Below, in pieces: positions 38,498-50,884 of a DNA stretch of 64,000 nucleotides. Every line of letters starts with the position of its first letter. The stretch's first letter is position 1. Below the pieces are notes generated by a model. The model was not told the origin of the DNA and did not search any database. It was given only the letters and a program-made list of their open reading frames with translations. Made by a program: the position numbers and the translations under genes. Source of the DNA: Phlebopus portentosus. Its lineage: Eukaryota; Basidiomycota; Agaricomycetes; Boletales; Boletinellaceae. Location of the stretch: contig JAYXKI010000003.1 of NCBI GenBank assembly GCA_037892935.1, positions 806,001 through 870,000 of the forward strand, given 5' to 3'.

Positions 38498-38849
38498 GTT
38501 GACCAGGCTTGAGCTTGTGTGAGGACACTGAGGTGGTGGTGATGAGAAAGCGTCGACAGGTTTTGGCCCCGAACACGTGATGCCGAGTTCGTGCCTGAAA
38601 CTACTAACTAGGCGTAAAGCAAAATCAAATTTACACCTCCTCTCCCCCTCCATCCCCGCCCTCATCCTCCACTGCCGTCATACGGCCCGCTCAGAACGAA
38701 GTTCATTCCCATAGGCACGAAGTGCTCCTCAAAACCTGTTCTTAAAATTGTCGGTTTCTGTAGATATACTTATCGGCGAGTGGGAAAGGGGACGTGCGAA
38801 GAAAGCTAGAACTTGTCTGCGGGTCGCACGGTCGGCCAGCGAACCAGAA

Positions 38850-41800
38850 ATGTCGGATCCATATACTGCGCGATATAATGTTGAACTTGGAGAAGCCGGG
38901 AGCAGTGACCTCAGCTTGCGTGACAGACGTTTTTCCAGTGATCGAAGTTTTGAGAAGCGATGGTCGCAGGCTTATCAGTCCGATGACGACCTCGAGCAGG
39001 ACATCGCCCAGTCCCGTTTTCCTTTTGATGAACCCGGTCACGAGCCACAGACGTTTATTTATGATGCAAAAGAGGATATGGAGAAGGGGCTTCCTCCCTA
39101 CGGTGTGTCGCGGCGTTTTGTTTTCCGCCTGTTGTCGTTGAGAGGATAGATCTTTCTGGTTTAGAAACCGACCTGGAAGAGACCGTTGACCAAGATTTCG
39201 ATGATCCAAACCTTGAATGGGGCCCTCAAAACATCAGTTTCGGTATGAATGCTGATGTTCTCAGATGCGCATTGATCAGATGCTCACATCACAAAAATAG
39301 AAGATGATTCCCCATATCCCGAAGTGCGGTCCGCCGTCGCCAATACGGATGACCCAGAAATGCCTGTAAATACCTTACGCGCCTGGCTGCTAGGAATTTT
39401 CTTTGCGATTATCATCCCAGGCGTGAATCAGGTGTGAAAAGATTGTACTTTGTATGCACTTCTTGGCATTAATGAGTTCCCGAATTCACAGTTTTTCTAC
39501 TTCCGATATCCAGCAGTAACTGTCACCGGTGTGCGTCTTCTCTTCCTTGATTCAAGTCTATGCGGTTATCTCACGCATATTTATAGCTTGTTCCACAACT
39601 TCTCTCATTTCCTCTCGGCCGTCTTTGGGCTGCAGTTGCTCCCAACGTCACTGTACTTGGGGTGCCGATCAATCCGGGTCCATTCACCGTCAAGGAACAT
39701 GTAGTCGTTACGATAATGGGGGGCGTCGGCGCCGTCTCAGCTTACGCTACCGATATCGTCGCTGTCCAAAGAGTGTTCTATAATCAAGACTACTCGTTCC
39801 TATACCAATGGCTTATCGTCATGAGCACACAGCTCATAGGCTTTGCGATGGGAGGCATTGGGAAGCGTTATCTGGTCTCTCCTCCGTCCATGAGTAAGAG
39901 AGGCATCTTAGTTCTAGTGGTTGCTATTTCTAACGACTTCCTCCCCTTTTAAGTCTGGCCTTCTAATCTTGTCTCGTGTGCACTCTTCAATACTCTCCAT
40001 TCACAATACTATGCAGGCGTGGGTCATCGAGGAGGAATTTCGCGAGAGCGCTTCTTTTTGTACGCGTTTATCGGGGCATTCTGTTGGAATTTCTTTCCGG
40101 GCTATTTATTTACGGCACTTTCTACCTTTTCCTGGATGACATGGATTTTCCCGCGTGACCGCACGATAAATCAACTATTTGGATATACTAGCGGGCTCGG
40201 GATGAGTATCCTAACGTTTGATTGGGGCCAAATTGCTTATATAGGCAGTCCACTCGCAACGCCGTGGTGGGCAGAGGCAAATATTGCCGCGGGCTTCGGG
40301 ATCTTCTTCTGGATACTTGCTCCAGCACTCTATTTCACGAACACGTGGTACTTTGGTTACATGCCTATTTCCAGCAGGCTGAGCTACGACAACACGGGCC
40401 AGGAGTATGATGTTAAGCGAATACTCTCGTCCGATGGGACATTCAACGAGGGTGAATATCACGCTTACAGCCCGCTGTTCTTGTCAACGACGTTCTTGCT
40501 CAGCTATGGTCTTAGCTTCGCGGGTATAACCGCGACTATTGTACACACCGTGCTTTATTTCCGCAGACAAATCTGGACATACACCCGACGTAGCCTGAAC
40601 GAGCAAGAAGACATCCACGCACGATTGATGAGCAAGTACAAGCAAGTTCCGGCATGGTGGTATTTATCCGTATTTGGTGAGCTCATCCACAGATCAAGCT
40701 GCGTCTGCGCGTCTAACATAGTTTTCTCAGTTAGCATGTTCGTATTCGGTGTCATCGCTATTGAATTATGGGATACCAAGATGCCTGTATGGGCCCTCGT
40801 TTTAGCCCTTCTGATATGTGCGTAGTGCTTCATTGTCTTATAAAACTGACGCTTACTCACGTCATTACCAGCCTTCTTCTATGTGATCCCGATTGGCATG
40901 ATTCAAGCCATAACGAACCAGCAAATCGGCCTCAATGTGATCACCGAACTCATTGTTGGGTATGCTCTTCCAGGACGACCGACGTGCATGATGCTGTTCA
41001 AAACGTATGGCTACACAACAATGGCGCAGGCGCTACAGTTCAGCTCGGATAATAAGCTTGGTCACTACATGAAGATTCCTCCGCGAATACTTTTCATTGC
41101 GCAGACAGTAGCCACTGCTGTAGCTGGAACGGTGCAACTCGGTGTCCAGGAGTGGCTGTTTGAGAACATACCCGATATCTGCACTAAACACCAGCCTGAT
41201 AAATTTACATGTCCGAATACTCAGGTCTTTGGGACTGCGAGTATTGTATGGGGAGTGATTGGACCGAAGCTTCAGTATTCAGCCGGCGAGCTGTACCATT
41301 CACTCACGTACTTCTTCCTTATTGGTGCGGTCGCACCTATCATTCCTTGGGCCTTGACAAAACGATGGCCCAACTCAATCTGCCGATATGTCAAGTAAGT
41401 TTTTCGTTTGAACCTTGTGTGTGTTGTCCCTTCTGATAACCCCTTCTATATTAGCTTGCCTGTCATTTTCGCAGGCACGGGCTGGATCCCTCCTGCAACA
41501 GCAGGAAACTACGTTCCGTGGACGCTTGTCGGCTTCATATTCCAATATGTAATCCGACGACGAGCCTTCTCATGGTGGACAAAGTACAACTACGTGCTTA
41601 GTGCTGCGCTCGACCTGGGCTATGCGATTTCCGCAATGTTCATTTTCTTCGTACTACAATATCCGCGGGACGGTACTATCGGTGCTAATTCGATACTCAG
41701 GTGGTGGGGAAACACAGTTTACACTCACACGGACGACTATAACTCAAGACCTCATATCGACCTGGCTCCGGAAAGTAGATTCGGTCCTGAAACGTGGTAG
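38850..41800 (+). CDS. Oligopeptide transporter, OPT family
   Basis: Nine exons: 38850-39102, 39165-39242, 39301-39431, 39492-39530, 39587-39893, 39954-40676, 40731-40817, 40872-41394 and 41455-41800; 828 residues. An acidic cytosolic N-terminus of about 150 residues precedes about 14-16 hydrophobic helices. Family marks are INPGPFTVKEHVVVTIM, RERFFLYAFIGAFCWNFFPG, LTFDWGQIAYIGSPL, ITNQQIGLNVITELIVGY and GHYMKIPPR. The C-terminal GTGWIPPATAGNYVPWTLVG and a final His/Asp-rich tail are also typical. OPT proteins of this branch are plasma-membrane proton-coupled importers of small peptides or glutathione; substrate cannot be told from sequence. The start is the ATG just before SDPYTARYNVELGEAG. 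No regulator or partner gene lies alongside. Confidence 0.93.
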
Positions 41801-42723
41801 TAGTGGCTGGACTCAGTCCTCATGATTTTGTTACGATTTTTATCTTACTATATTCATCACGGGTTATCTTTCGCCTTTCCTCATTGTATCCCCTAACTCA
41901 CCCCACCCCCTACTCCCCTTTACCAATCCCCCGATCTGGCCCTATCTAGTCTCATTTCAGCATCCAATCTACTGCGACCGCCCAGATTAAACTTCGTATT
42001 TCTGCTGTGTTGTACTTTATTGCAGCCTGGTTTTGTTCTGCTTTCGGTATTCATTTTCTTCCTGGGTCAGTCAAGGCGGACTGTTGTGATACGTACGTTG
42101 TAGGATTCTGATGATCTACGCTCATGAATAGATCTCTGATTTGCATGACCTCGTTATTGTAAAGCCTTACACACTGCATACTAACAACTATCTTCCATAA
42201 CATGCAATAGTGGAGGAATACGTGTCTAAATTTCTCCCTCTAAGTACTGACAAGCTGAAAGCAACAAGCAATCGTCGCGGCGAAATAGACCGAAATCGGG
42301 CTCAGTGACGTCGCATCGATGCGGCTCGGAGGATGAATGCGGATAGACTCCGTGCGACGGCTCGGACATTTGAATCTTGCCTTTTTTCCTGGACAAGGCG
42401 AGAAAGGCTCTGCAGCATAAGGATCACGACATGAGGCAAAGAGAAGGATTGGGTGGGGCTCAGGAGAGGCTTGGAATCAGTGCCTTCTGGGGTGTGCTTG
42501 CCAGGCAATTCGTCTTGAACGGAAATGGGAAGCTTTCGCCTTCAAGCTAGACTTGAACTCTCTCTCCTCGTGCATTTTGTCTGCATAGAACGTATACTTT
42601 CAGTCACACCCCGAGTACAGTACATGTATAGATCTTAAGGGTCCGGCAAAGTGAGAAACATAAACGAAATGCAGAAGGAGAGCGAGCAGAGCACTGACCA
42701 AGCTTTCAACCCTGTTTTATCAC
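41801..42723. other. Convergent 3' region between the OPT gene and LCL2
   Basis: This is a 923-bp region between two stop codons. It is T/C-rich near the OPT end. Frames are short and without motifs. Nothing else was recognised. Confidence 0.45.
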
Positions 42724-43144
42724 TCACTTCCACTTATTTGCTAGCCTTTGAACTTCAGAACAAGCATCGGCACCACGCGTGCAGACAACGGTTGCTGCAT
42801 CCTTCTCTTTGGGTTCACGAATGAGGCACTTTACGTCCTCCGGATTCGGACACGGACAGTCCGCAGGATTGCGGACACACAATAAAGTATCAGGGCACAG
42901 ATACGCATTACATGGGACTATGACAGTCGGCGTTTTACTTTTAGCAATAGATGCAAAGAGCAAGAAGAAGATGCTTACTGCCATCGGCTTGAGCTGCCCA
43001 TTGCGAAGTGCCAGAGCCACGATTCTGCTGAGTTTGATGGCCCTGCCCAAACATATCAAAGAAGTTGAACTGGGCTACGACCACAGGCAGCGACCATATA
43101 ACGAAGAGAAAGATGAGTCTAAAGATTTTCCGTGGAGAGATCAT
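42724..43144 (-). CDS. LCL2: LCL2 family small secretory-pathway protein
   Basis: Exons (minus) 43144-42979 and 42917-42724 give 119 residues. The N-terminus MISPRKIFRLIFLFVIWSLP-VVVAQ is a clear signal peptide, followed by FNFFDMFGQG as in yeast Lcl2 (FFDFF). The mature part carries the conserved Cys pattern YLCPDTLLCVRNPADCPCP and KCLI, then VVCTRG. Eight cysteines in the mature protein suggest disulfides in the ER. Yeast LCL2 mutants show longer chronological lifespan and the gene is linked to ER-associated degradation; the molecular role is not settled. The size equals the family norm. Confidence 0.88.
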
Positions 43145-43633
43145 GTCTGAGTTGAAGGGTGAATGTGGGAAACGGCAGGATGCTTATCACAGCGTTGATC
43201 ACGCCGGCGGATGATCGTTGACGTATCCAATCGCGTCTTCGACAAGTATGGAGAGCAAGATACGCATCATATTCCTTTTCTTATTTACCATAATGTATAC
43301 CAGAAAAATCAATACTGAACACAGAAACATATCAACAGGACATTGCTCGATGCGTGGTGGAAAAATGGAGGGTTGCCATGATGAGAGACAAAACCAAAAC
43401 TCGTTATGTACAAGAGACGATACCCAAGTACGACTGTAGATGATGCGGTGAGATGAAGGTGCAAGAATACCAATGGGATGTCTGCAGCTTTTTGCTTCCG
43501 ATAAAGCAAGAAAAGGGTCACAGATGAAGTACTGACAAGCAGAGTATGCAGCGTAAATGCAAGATGATAGTTGTGAAATAAAAAAAAGTGCCTCGTGATC
43601 GTGGTTGCCTTCGACGGATGGAGTTATCCCGAT
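43145..43633. other. Upstream region of LCL2
   Basis: This 489-bp region lies between the LCL2 start and the stop of the next minus-strand gene. It should contain the LCL2 promoter. No coding or RNA signal was recognised. Confidence 0.45.
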
Positions 43634-44551
43634 TCAAATATCCTCCTCATCGCTATACACGTTGTCCGCTTCCTCTTGCATCACCCTCCTTCTCGCCAGC
43701 TTGTCGCCAGCAGTGTCTGGGTGCCGACCGGGTGTAATTTCGCACAAGGCTTTGGCAACCCCGCGTCCTGCAAATGGTGCAACGGAAGTTCGCAAAGGAG
43801 TCGATCGATATGGAGCTTGAGACTCAGCCTGAGGCTTGCTGAAGAGTTTCTCGCGGCAGATGCCTGCTGAGCCGCCTTCGAAAGGTATAGAGAGCTTCTT
43901 GGCGATCCTCCGCGGTGCAAGGTTCTCCTTTCTACCCTCCTTGTCCCGATCCAGGTCTGGGTCTGGGATGAAACGGGAAGAGGTCGAAGGAAGTTCGATG
44001 TGTGTGTCATAATGAATGTCGAAACCGGGGTAATGGACGCTTTGAGGATCTGGACACGGGGGTAGCTCGCGAGGGACCATAAGCGGTGGGGCGCCACGAA
44101 CGTGGGACCTTGCGTGGTCTATACTTGCCGGCGTACGGTTACTGGAGGGCCTGGAGGTCGCAGCTTGAGTTTTAGAGGGGCTGACGACCTTGGGTGGAGA
44201 CGTCTTCGATCGCGTCCTGTTAGCCACGGCATCGAGCAATGGCGAACCCTCGCCACCGCGGTTCGAGTCGCTGTCAACAAGCATTGGTGACCCTGGATCG
44301 TCCGAACGGCTACGACAGTAGGCAGTGCCCATCGGTGCCCTTTCATAGTCTATGCTCTTCATCTGGAATGACGGCGAGGCGAGATAACCTTCTTCGCGGA
44401 GGATCCTTCGTTTTGCAGGGCTTAGCATGGCACTTGGGCTTCGAGAACGCTTTGTGGATGACTTTAGTGGATTCGGGCGAGGTACTGGTGAGTTGTCGGA
44501 GTGTGAAAAGCAGTCAAGAGGGAGTGCTCGAAGCGGGGTCCGACTAACCAT
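43634..44551 (-). CDS. Unrecognised Ser/Pro-rich protein with KEN box and multiple CDK sites
   Basis: A single uninterrupted frame of 305 residues starts at the ATG at 44551 (MVSRTPLRALPLDCF); a 38-codon upstream extension to 44665 is possible but looks non-coding. I do not recognise a family. The protein is predicted disordered and basic. It carries at least eleven S/T-P sites (RTPLR, NSPVP, RSPS, LSPAKRR, GSPM, GSPLL, TSPPK, VSPSK, RTPAS, STPLR, ITPGR), several in CDK form. It also has a KEN box at residues 208-210 (GRKENLAPRR) and an RxxL-like RTPLRAL at the N-terminus. The C-terminus is acidic (SDEEDI). Together these suggest a cell-cycle-phosphorylated APC/C substrate; that is inference. 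Intronless structure is unusual in this window. Confidence 0.7.
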   Translation of the reverse strand: MVSRTPLRALPLDCFSHSDNSPVPRPNPLKSSTKRSRSPSAMLSPAKRRILREEGYLASPSFQMKSIDYERAPMGTAYCRSRSDDPGSPMLVDSDSNRGGEGSPLLDAVANRTRSKTSPPKVVSPSKTQAATSRPSSNRTPASIDHARSHVRGAPPLMVPRELPPCPDPQSVHYPGFDIHYDTHIELPSTSSRFIPDPDLDRDKEGRKENLAPRRIAKKLSIPFEGGSAGICREKLFSKPQAESQAPYRSTPLRTSVAPFAGRGVAKALCEITPGRHPDTAGDKLARRRVMQEEADNVYSDEEDI

Positions 44552-44718
44552 CGCGCGTTGTCGTGGTTGGTGTTGAAAACGCGTCTGGTCACACCGTGAC
44601 GCGAGGGGTAAATAAATTCGCACGGTGGCCCATTGTGCTACATATTTGGTTAACACTTTCCACATTTGAAATGTGAATTAAAATTGAATCAATCGAACTT
44701 TATAAACCGCAGTAAATA

Positions 44719-47700
44719 TTAATGTAACAATTGAAGGATGTCAAATGAGCCCGTGCCACTGAAGTTCGGTCTACCGAGCACGATGCTTCCGGACGGGGTT
44801 TTCAAGTCGTCAACATCACCGTGTAGAGTCGCGTCACTGATGAAATCGGCCGTCGTCTCAAACGATGCTTTGAGCAACGGGGACGAGTTTGTCGAAATGC
44901 CCTTGCGATTAAACGGCTTATAACCTCCCTCAAATGTCTTGAAAGAAAGCATAAGATAATACCCAAGAACACAAACAGTTATACCGCTCACCATGTAGTC
45001 GGCAATAAGCTCAAGATGGCGGATGTCGACGTCAATGTTGTAGGCGCCAAAGACATTCTGGATCTCCTTCAATATGAGAGCACGAGCCATTTCGACACCA
45101 TATGTGATCAAACCAGCATAAATATCGTTCCCCTTGATCTCATTCAATTCAATAACAGGTTCCTCGAGTTTCCCAGCGAAACGCCACATCCCCCGGAAGT
45201 TTGATCCATTTGTCTCTATCTAGAATCGAAAACCAAAATCGTCAGCTATAAGGATTCACTGAGCAGCACATAAGCGGACCTTGAGTTGCTTGTCCTTTCC
45301 TTGGTTCTTGGACAGGAAGGCGTCACTGATTCCGCTAATCTCACGTACAACCGTCAGGAGACATGCTTTCTCCACGATACCCACCAAGAGTAGCTTCGGT
45401 GTATCTGGAGAGAACTGTAGAGCCATTAGTCTTAGAACATAAGGAATGGTTAAGAACGGCTGACAATCAATTCGAATGTTACTCCAGCATCCGAGAAGCT
45501 GAAGGATGCACAAGACTTCAAGTTCTGTATGAACTCCTGTCGGACTTTGCTAGTCAACGACTCTTCATCCTGACTGGGGGCTTTGGATGCGACATCAACA
45601 TCCATCGCATCCGTGTCTTTTTTGTTGCTGTCACCAGCATTTTCGTATTCAGCTTCCAGTGCAGCATCATCAAATTCTCCGAAAGGAGCTTCCTCCTCGT
45701 CATCTGACTCGTACGTAGCCTGTTGCTTCGACTGGCGAGTGCGCCTCTCATCATCTGCGTCGCCATCAACGGCTTCTGACGCGTCATCGTTGGCCGCGGT
45801 CGTGTCTACGTTGGCATCGACATCATTCTCGACTTCTGCTCCAGCACGGGCATCGGCTCGACCACGACCCAGCTCCGTTAAATGGGGTTTCAGGTCAGCC
45901 TGTAGTTTCCTAAGCTCCAGCTGAACTTCCTTCCTCAGTGCCTGAGGGAATCGTACCGCAAAGGCAGATAGGATTTCGTTCGGTTCCACGTCGTACTCTT
46001 CCCGATACTCCTCCTTTGGGTAAAAGGAAATGTGGACGATGAAATACCTCTGACGACTCTGTGTAAGTTTTTCATCGACTTTGACTGAGTCCACAATCTG
46101 CGACAATGTGAGGCGACTAGCGCGTTTGCAGAACCTTTGGATGACTTCCTCGTCGACACCTGATCGGACACGCATCGTCATTGATGGCGTCTTTGGCTTC
46201 GTTGATGCTGTCATGACAATCTCACGGAGACGCGGAATACCAAGTGTAACATTTGCAGCACCGTGGCCTACAGGACCATTAGTCGAGTTCAGCCAGATAT
46301 CCTGAGTGACTAACCGGCAAAGTGGAAAGTATTCAAAGTCATCTGCGTAGATGGTTCACCAACTCTAAAATAAAGTCAGTATAAAAAAGAACATCCAATA
46401 GTCTTTACGTACCCCTGGGACGCGAGCAATCCAACTGCTTCTCCCGGATCAACCATGCTTCGCATGTATTTAGCATACATAAGCATCCGGAAATGTTTGC
46501 GAGAGATCCGTTTCCGACGTTTGGAGAGCCAAGAAGGAGCATCGGCGCTCTTGTCTCTTAACAAATGATCGGGATTAGCTTTTATGAACTCTTCGACCTT
46601 TTGAGCAAACTTCTCCGACGTCGCCCCAACGGTTCGGCCCGGATTATAGACAGACATCACAGGATCAAGCCCCGTTCTCTTGTCCGGGTTTCGTAGATAT
46701 TTCAGTGATTCCTTCATGTGCTTCATAGCAGAATCGCCTCCGTCCAAATCGGGTTTCATCGGATTACTGTAACGAGCCAACAATGACTGTTCGTTGCACG
46801 CAGCAAATTCGAATTGGTACAGATGCTTCTGTCTTGTAACATCAAGCGCATCACCCCCATAATGGAATTGAAGAATTGAAGAGTCGCTGTCGCGTACGGT
46901 ATTATCGTAATGTACACGAATGCCTTCGAGGTGCTTGACCAAACATCGCTGAAGGTACCCGGATCGAGAGGTCTTAACAGCAGTATCAATAAGTCCCTCT
47001 CGTCCAGCCATACAATGGAAATAGAATTCTTGAGGTTTGACACCTGTCAGGAACCTACTCGCTACATACCCACCCGCGATGGCGGCAGTCTCGAATGCTT
47101 TGAAGGACGGAAGCGTCTTGCCACTGACCATGATAGGAACACGACGACCCTCGAGCTCTTGCTGACCGAGTGCACACGAGATCTGCTGGGCATTGACCGC
47201 ACTGCCCTTTGCACCTGACTGGGTCATCATCTGCATGTGGTTATGAGGGAACTTGCGACTCAATCCATGCGGAATGCAGGTGTCCGCGATCGCTTTTGTC
47301 AAACTGGCGAGTTTCACCTTTACGGTTACGTCTAATCCTGCCATCTTTGAATCATCGCGTAGGACGTCCTGAAGAACGGCTCGCAGAGCGGCATTCCGTT
47401 CGGAAGGAGGGACTGAAGCCAACGATGGGAAGTTCTCCTCTGCCGCTTCTTCTCCCAGATTCTTGTTCTTGTCGAGCAAGTTTCGTCTACTAGCATCTCC
47501 CTTAGTGGTCAGCGTCAGGTCGTCCATTCGACATGTAAATGCCCTGTGCTGAAGGAACTTCGTGAAAAGACGACTCAGAATACCAAGTAGCTTTCCAGCA
47601 ATGTCTGCTCCGTATAGCTCGTAGCACGAGTGTACGAGACCATAATCGGTGGCTCCAAACTGAGACTTGTCTAGGACACCGCATAGGAGCTCTCCATCCA

Positions 47701-50633
47701 TAAAGAGAACCTTCCCCTCCTCAGAGCCCTTCCCCCACAGATCTCCGGACACCTTAGTTTTAGAAGTGACATTAAGTCCGCGAGCTGCTGATGGCGTAAT
47801 GTTGAGTAAGATGGTAGAAATCTAACGAACGGTTAGTCCTGTGAGCCTTCGAGAATTCCGGTACACGTACAATTTGCTTTCCAGTCCATAAAGGTTTTGG
47901 TTTCCATACAGTCGGAGGACAAGTGCGAAGGCGACCGCCGACTTGATCTTCCGGTCGAAGTGCTCCATAAAGAAGCTGGAAGTACTCTTCGCGTAAGAAG
48001 AACGCGTCACGACTGGTCATCCATACGCCGGCCACAACATGGTCTTGGATCAGACCTCGTAATGGTTTCCCAGAAGTCGGCACGAGATATTGATTATCAG
48101 TGTTAGCGATAAACATTGCTTCCGCTCTAGCAAGCTCGTTCTCTTGGAAGGTTGTCAGCATTGGTGATTAAAGGAGCTTATAAGAAATCTGGGCTTACGT
48201 GGAAAATGAATGTTCATCTCTAGGAAGGTCACTTTAGATTTTTGGGATTACGATTAGATTGTTATGCTCACCATCCCCATCAAAATCGGCTGCGTATATG
48301 TCAGATCAGCGAACTCTAGTAATTATTATGTCGAACTTACCGTTGTAAGAATTGCTGCGAGTTTATGATTTGCAATCGGTAATTATGACATGTCAATAGA
48401 GTCGAACTCACCAATTGGCGTAGTGCATGCGAATTGTCTTTTCCCCATTCAGGACCTTGGCCTTGTGAACCATCATACTAGGCTTATGTAACGTAGGTTG
48501 TCGGTTGAGAATGAGTACGTCGCCGTCGCGTAGATGTCGGTAAACTTTTTTATTTATCGCTGGTGTTCTTGTCGCCAGACCCGTCTTCATCGAGGAACCG
48601 AGGATATCATTTTGAGGCGTAAGTAATTGATTCGCCAAAGCACGTCGTTCTTCAACGTTCATATTTTCCTAAAACCAATATTTTATATTTTAGTCCATCA
48701 TACCATTCTCAAAGAAAATATGGCCTGCCAGGGATAGCTTCGCCCCGTTCTCAAGCTCGACGATACTCGCGCCAGGATATTTATTGGGCCCATTCGTTAC
48801 GAGTTCGCGCATGATGTGTACATTGTGCTCCGTTACTGGCTCAGGAAACGTGAGTTTCCGTGCAAATACAGGAGGTACGCCAATTTCATTTGTGTCGATA
48901 TTCACATCCGGCGAAATGACAGACCGAGCGGCATAATTGACACGTTTTCCCTGAAAACATGTCAGTACATCATGAAACAAAATCAGCTGTAATATTCACC
49001 ATCATATTCATTCGGAAAAGACCTTCCTTCTTTTCTAATGCCTGCTTGACGCCTGCCGGAGGTAATCTTCCTTGTCGCCTTCTCTGTGGATTCTTGCTGC
49101 TGTCAGTATAACTATTCACGTCTACTTGCAGCTGGATCAGACCCTCGAGAAGTCTCCCTAACATACGTCTCCTAGAAGCGTCGTCGACAGAGGAATTCTT
49201 TTCGCTTGCCTTTCGCAAAGCATCTACTTGATCTCGAAGACTGTAGGATGTCGAAAGAATCTTGGAAAGTAACTCATTGTGGGGATGTTCGAAGAGCGTG
49301 TCTCCCATTTTAGCCGGAGGTCGAAAACGAGTTGGAGGAACCAAAATACAATCCACAAAAAACATGTCAGCTGAAGCGGGAGACAACTGATCAACACCGG
49401 CCCTTGCGAATGGACCGTGCTTGCCGAACATGAGCGAGCATACGGCCCTTTCGTTGGCAAATAAGCGTCGCAGAAGTTCTCGACACTCTTCCGGTGCTAA
49501 GATACGCTCATTCCGGCCACGGATAGTCTTGACCTTCCCACTTGCCGACTTTGGAAGAGATTCTGTCTTTCGTGCTTGTTGGATCTCCTGTTCGTCATCG
49601 GAGAATGTTCCTTCGCCTTCGCCTTCTGACTCTTCACTTGCCGAGTCATCTCCATCGATTTTCGCTTCATTTCTTCCCCACTGACGTTCCTGATACAGAA
49701 CATTGTCCCTCTTCAGGCCCATCAATTCATGAATTGCCTTCTGCTTTGATGACAGGTCTAGCTCAACAATCTTTGTGTGACCTCCTTTTCGAATAGTGTG
49801 GGAAAATCTGCAGTGAGATGTGAGCAGGGAATCATCGATAATGAAGGGATCTTATGCTCACGCTTGACAGTCCTTGTTCTCGCACTTATTCCGATCTGTC
49901 GCCGACAAAAACTCTTCTATGGCATCTTTGCGTGCCTGGTAAACCAATCCCTCCTTGTAGCGATCGTGTCCGCTTTCTGGATTAGCGCGTATTGAAAGCC
50001 AGACAAGCAGGTTTACTCGCTTGGTGAATTCTTCCAGGGACTCCCCTTCATTTATTTCTTCGTCCTCGCCTTCATCCTTACTCACCCGTGATACTCTTAT
50101 TCTCATGTCATCTATTGCTTGAGCAGTTGAAAGAATTCCATGATCAAGAAGACGAAGTTTCGCGATGATTTTTACCATCTGCGGAAGAGAGGTGTATATC
50201 AATGGCAAAGAAGTAATATACACAGAGATTACTAACCTGGACACGATTGGATTTGAATCTGTAGCAATACAGACACATTCCCTTCAGCACTTTGAGCATG
50301 GTTACCATGAAGAATGGGTGGAAGATGGGTGAAGGTAGCTCAATATGTCCAAAATGGCCAGGACAGTTGAAGTATGTTTGCCGACATGTCGCGCACCTAA
50401 AGAAGTGTCATTCATTCGGCTCGACAAGGAGATAGTTCAATAACGCACAAGTCATTCCTATCGCTCGATCCAAGTGCCGGATCGTACAATCCTCCGATTG
50501 TTGGTCGGTTGAGATCATCCAATAGAACTGGGTTTACGATTTGTTTTACGGATATCCTCCGTATATCCTCGGTGGTCAGGAACGAGAAGGATATGCTCTG
50601 GACTGTAGAAGGAATAGACTGCGCGATATTCAT
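44719..50633 (-). CDS. RPA190: DNA-directed RNA polymerase I largest subunit
   Basis: Sixteen exons (minus): 50633-50449, 50396-50237, 50178-49862, 49807-49000, 48950-48725, 48668-48412, 48354-48341 (14 nt), 48289-48272 (18 nt), 48219-48199 (21 nt), 48142-47871, 47821-46413, 46364-46315, 46267-45465, 45414-45280, 45219-44992, 44937-44719; about 1,706 residues (yeast 1,664). The clamp zinc site is [17 protein letters not shown]. The active-site loop is NADFDGDEMNIHFPQNE (about 655-671), then TGKQI, SGAKGS (bridge helix region), [16 protein letters not shown], and [21 protein letters not shown] (trigger loop). The Pol I-type acidic insert ([13 protein letters not shown]) is near the end, and the last part is [15 protein letters not shown]. 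The subunit forms the catalytic core for rRNA synthesis. The junction of exons 5 and 6 does not resolve cleanly: it needs a GC donor (GCAG|gccata) and removal of one A from the AAAA at 48664-48667. Confidence 0.95.
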
Positions 50634-50884
50634 GGTCACAGAGGCGAAGAGTGAGGACCAAATGGGCTCGAGAGAGTGAACGTGCCCGGCCGCAACGAGC
50701 TTGTAATTGTGAGTGAGACGGTGAGTAATAATACGGTCTGGTCAACTTTCAAAAAATTGGACAGCCACAAATGGAAACGTCGATCATATTCACGAAAACA
50801 GCAAGCACCTTCAAGGCACTCATCCCAGTCTCAGCTATTAAATCATGCTAGGTATCTAGATATTGCTTAATACATATTTATTCG

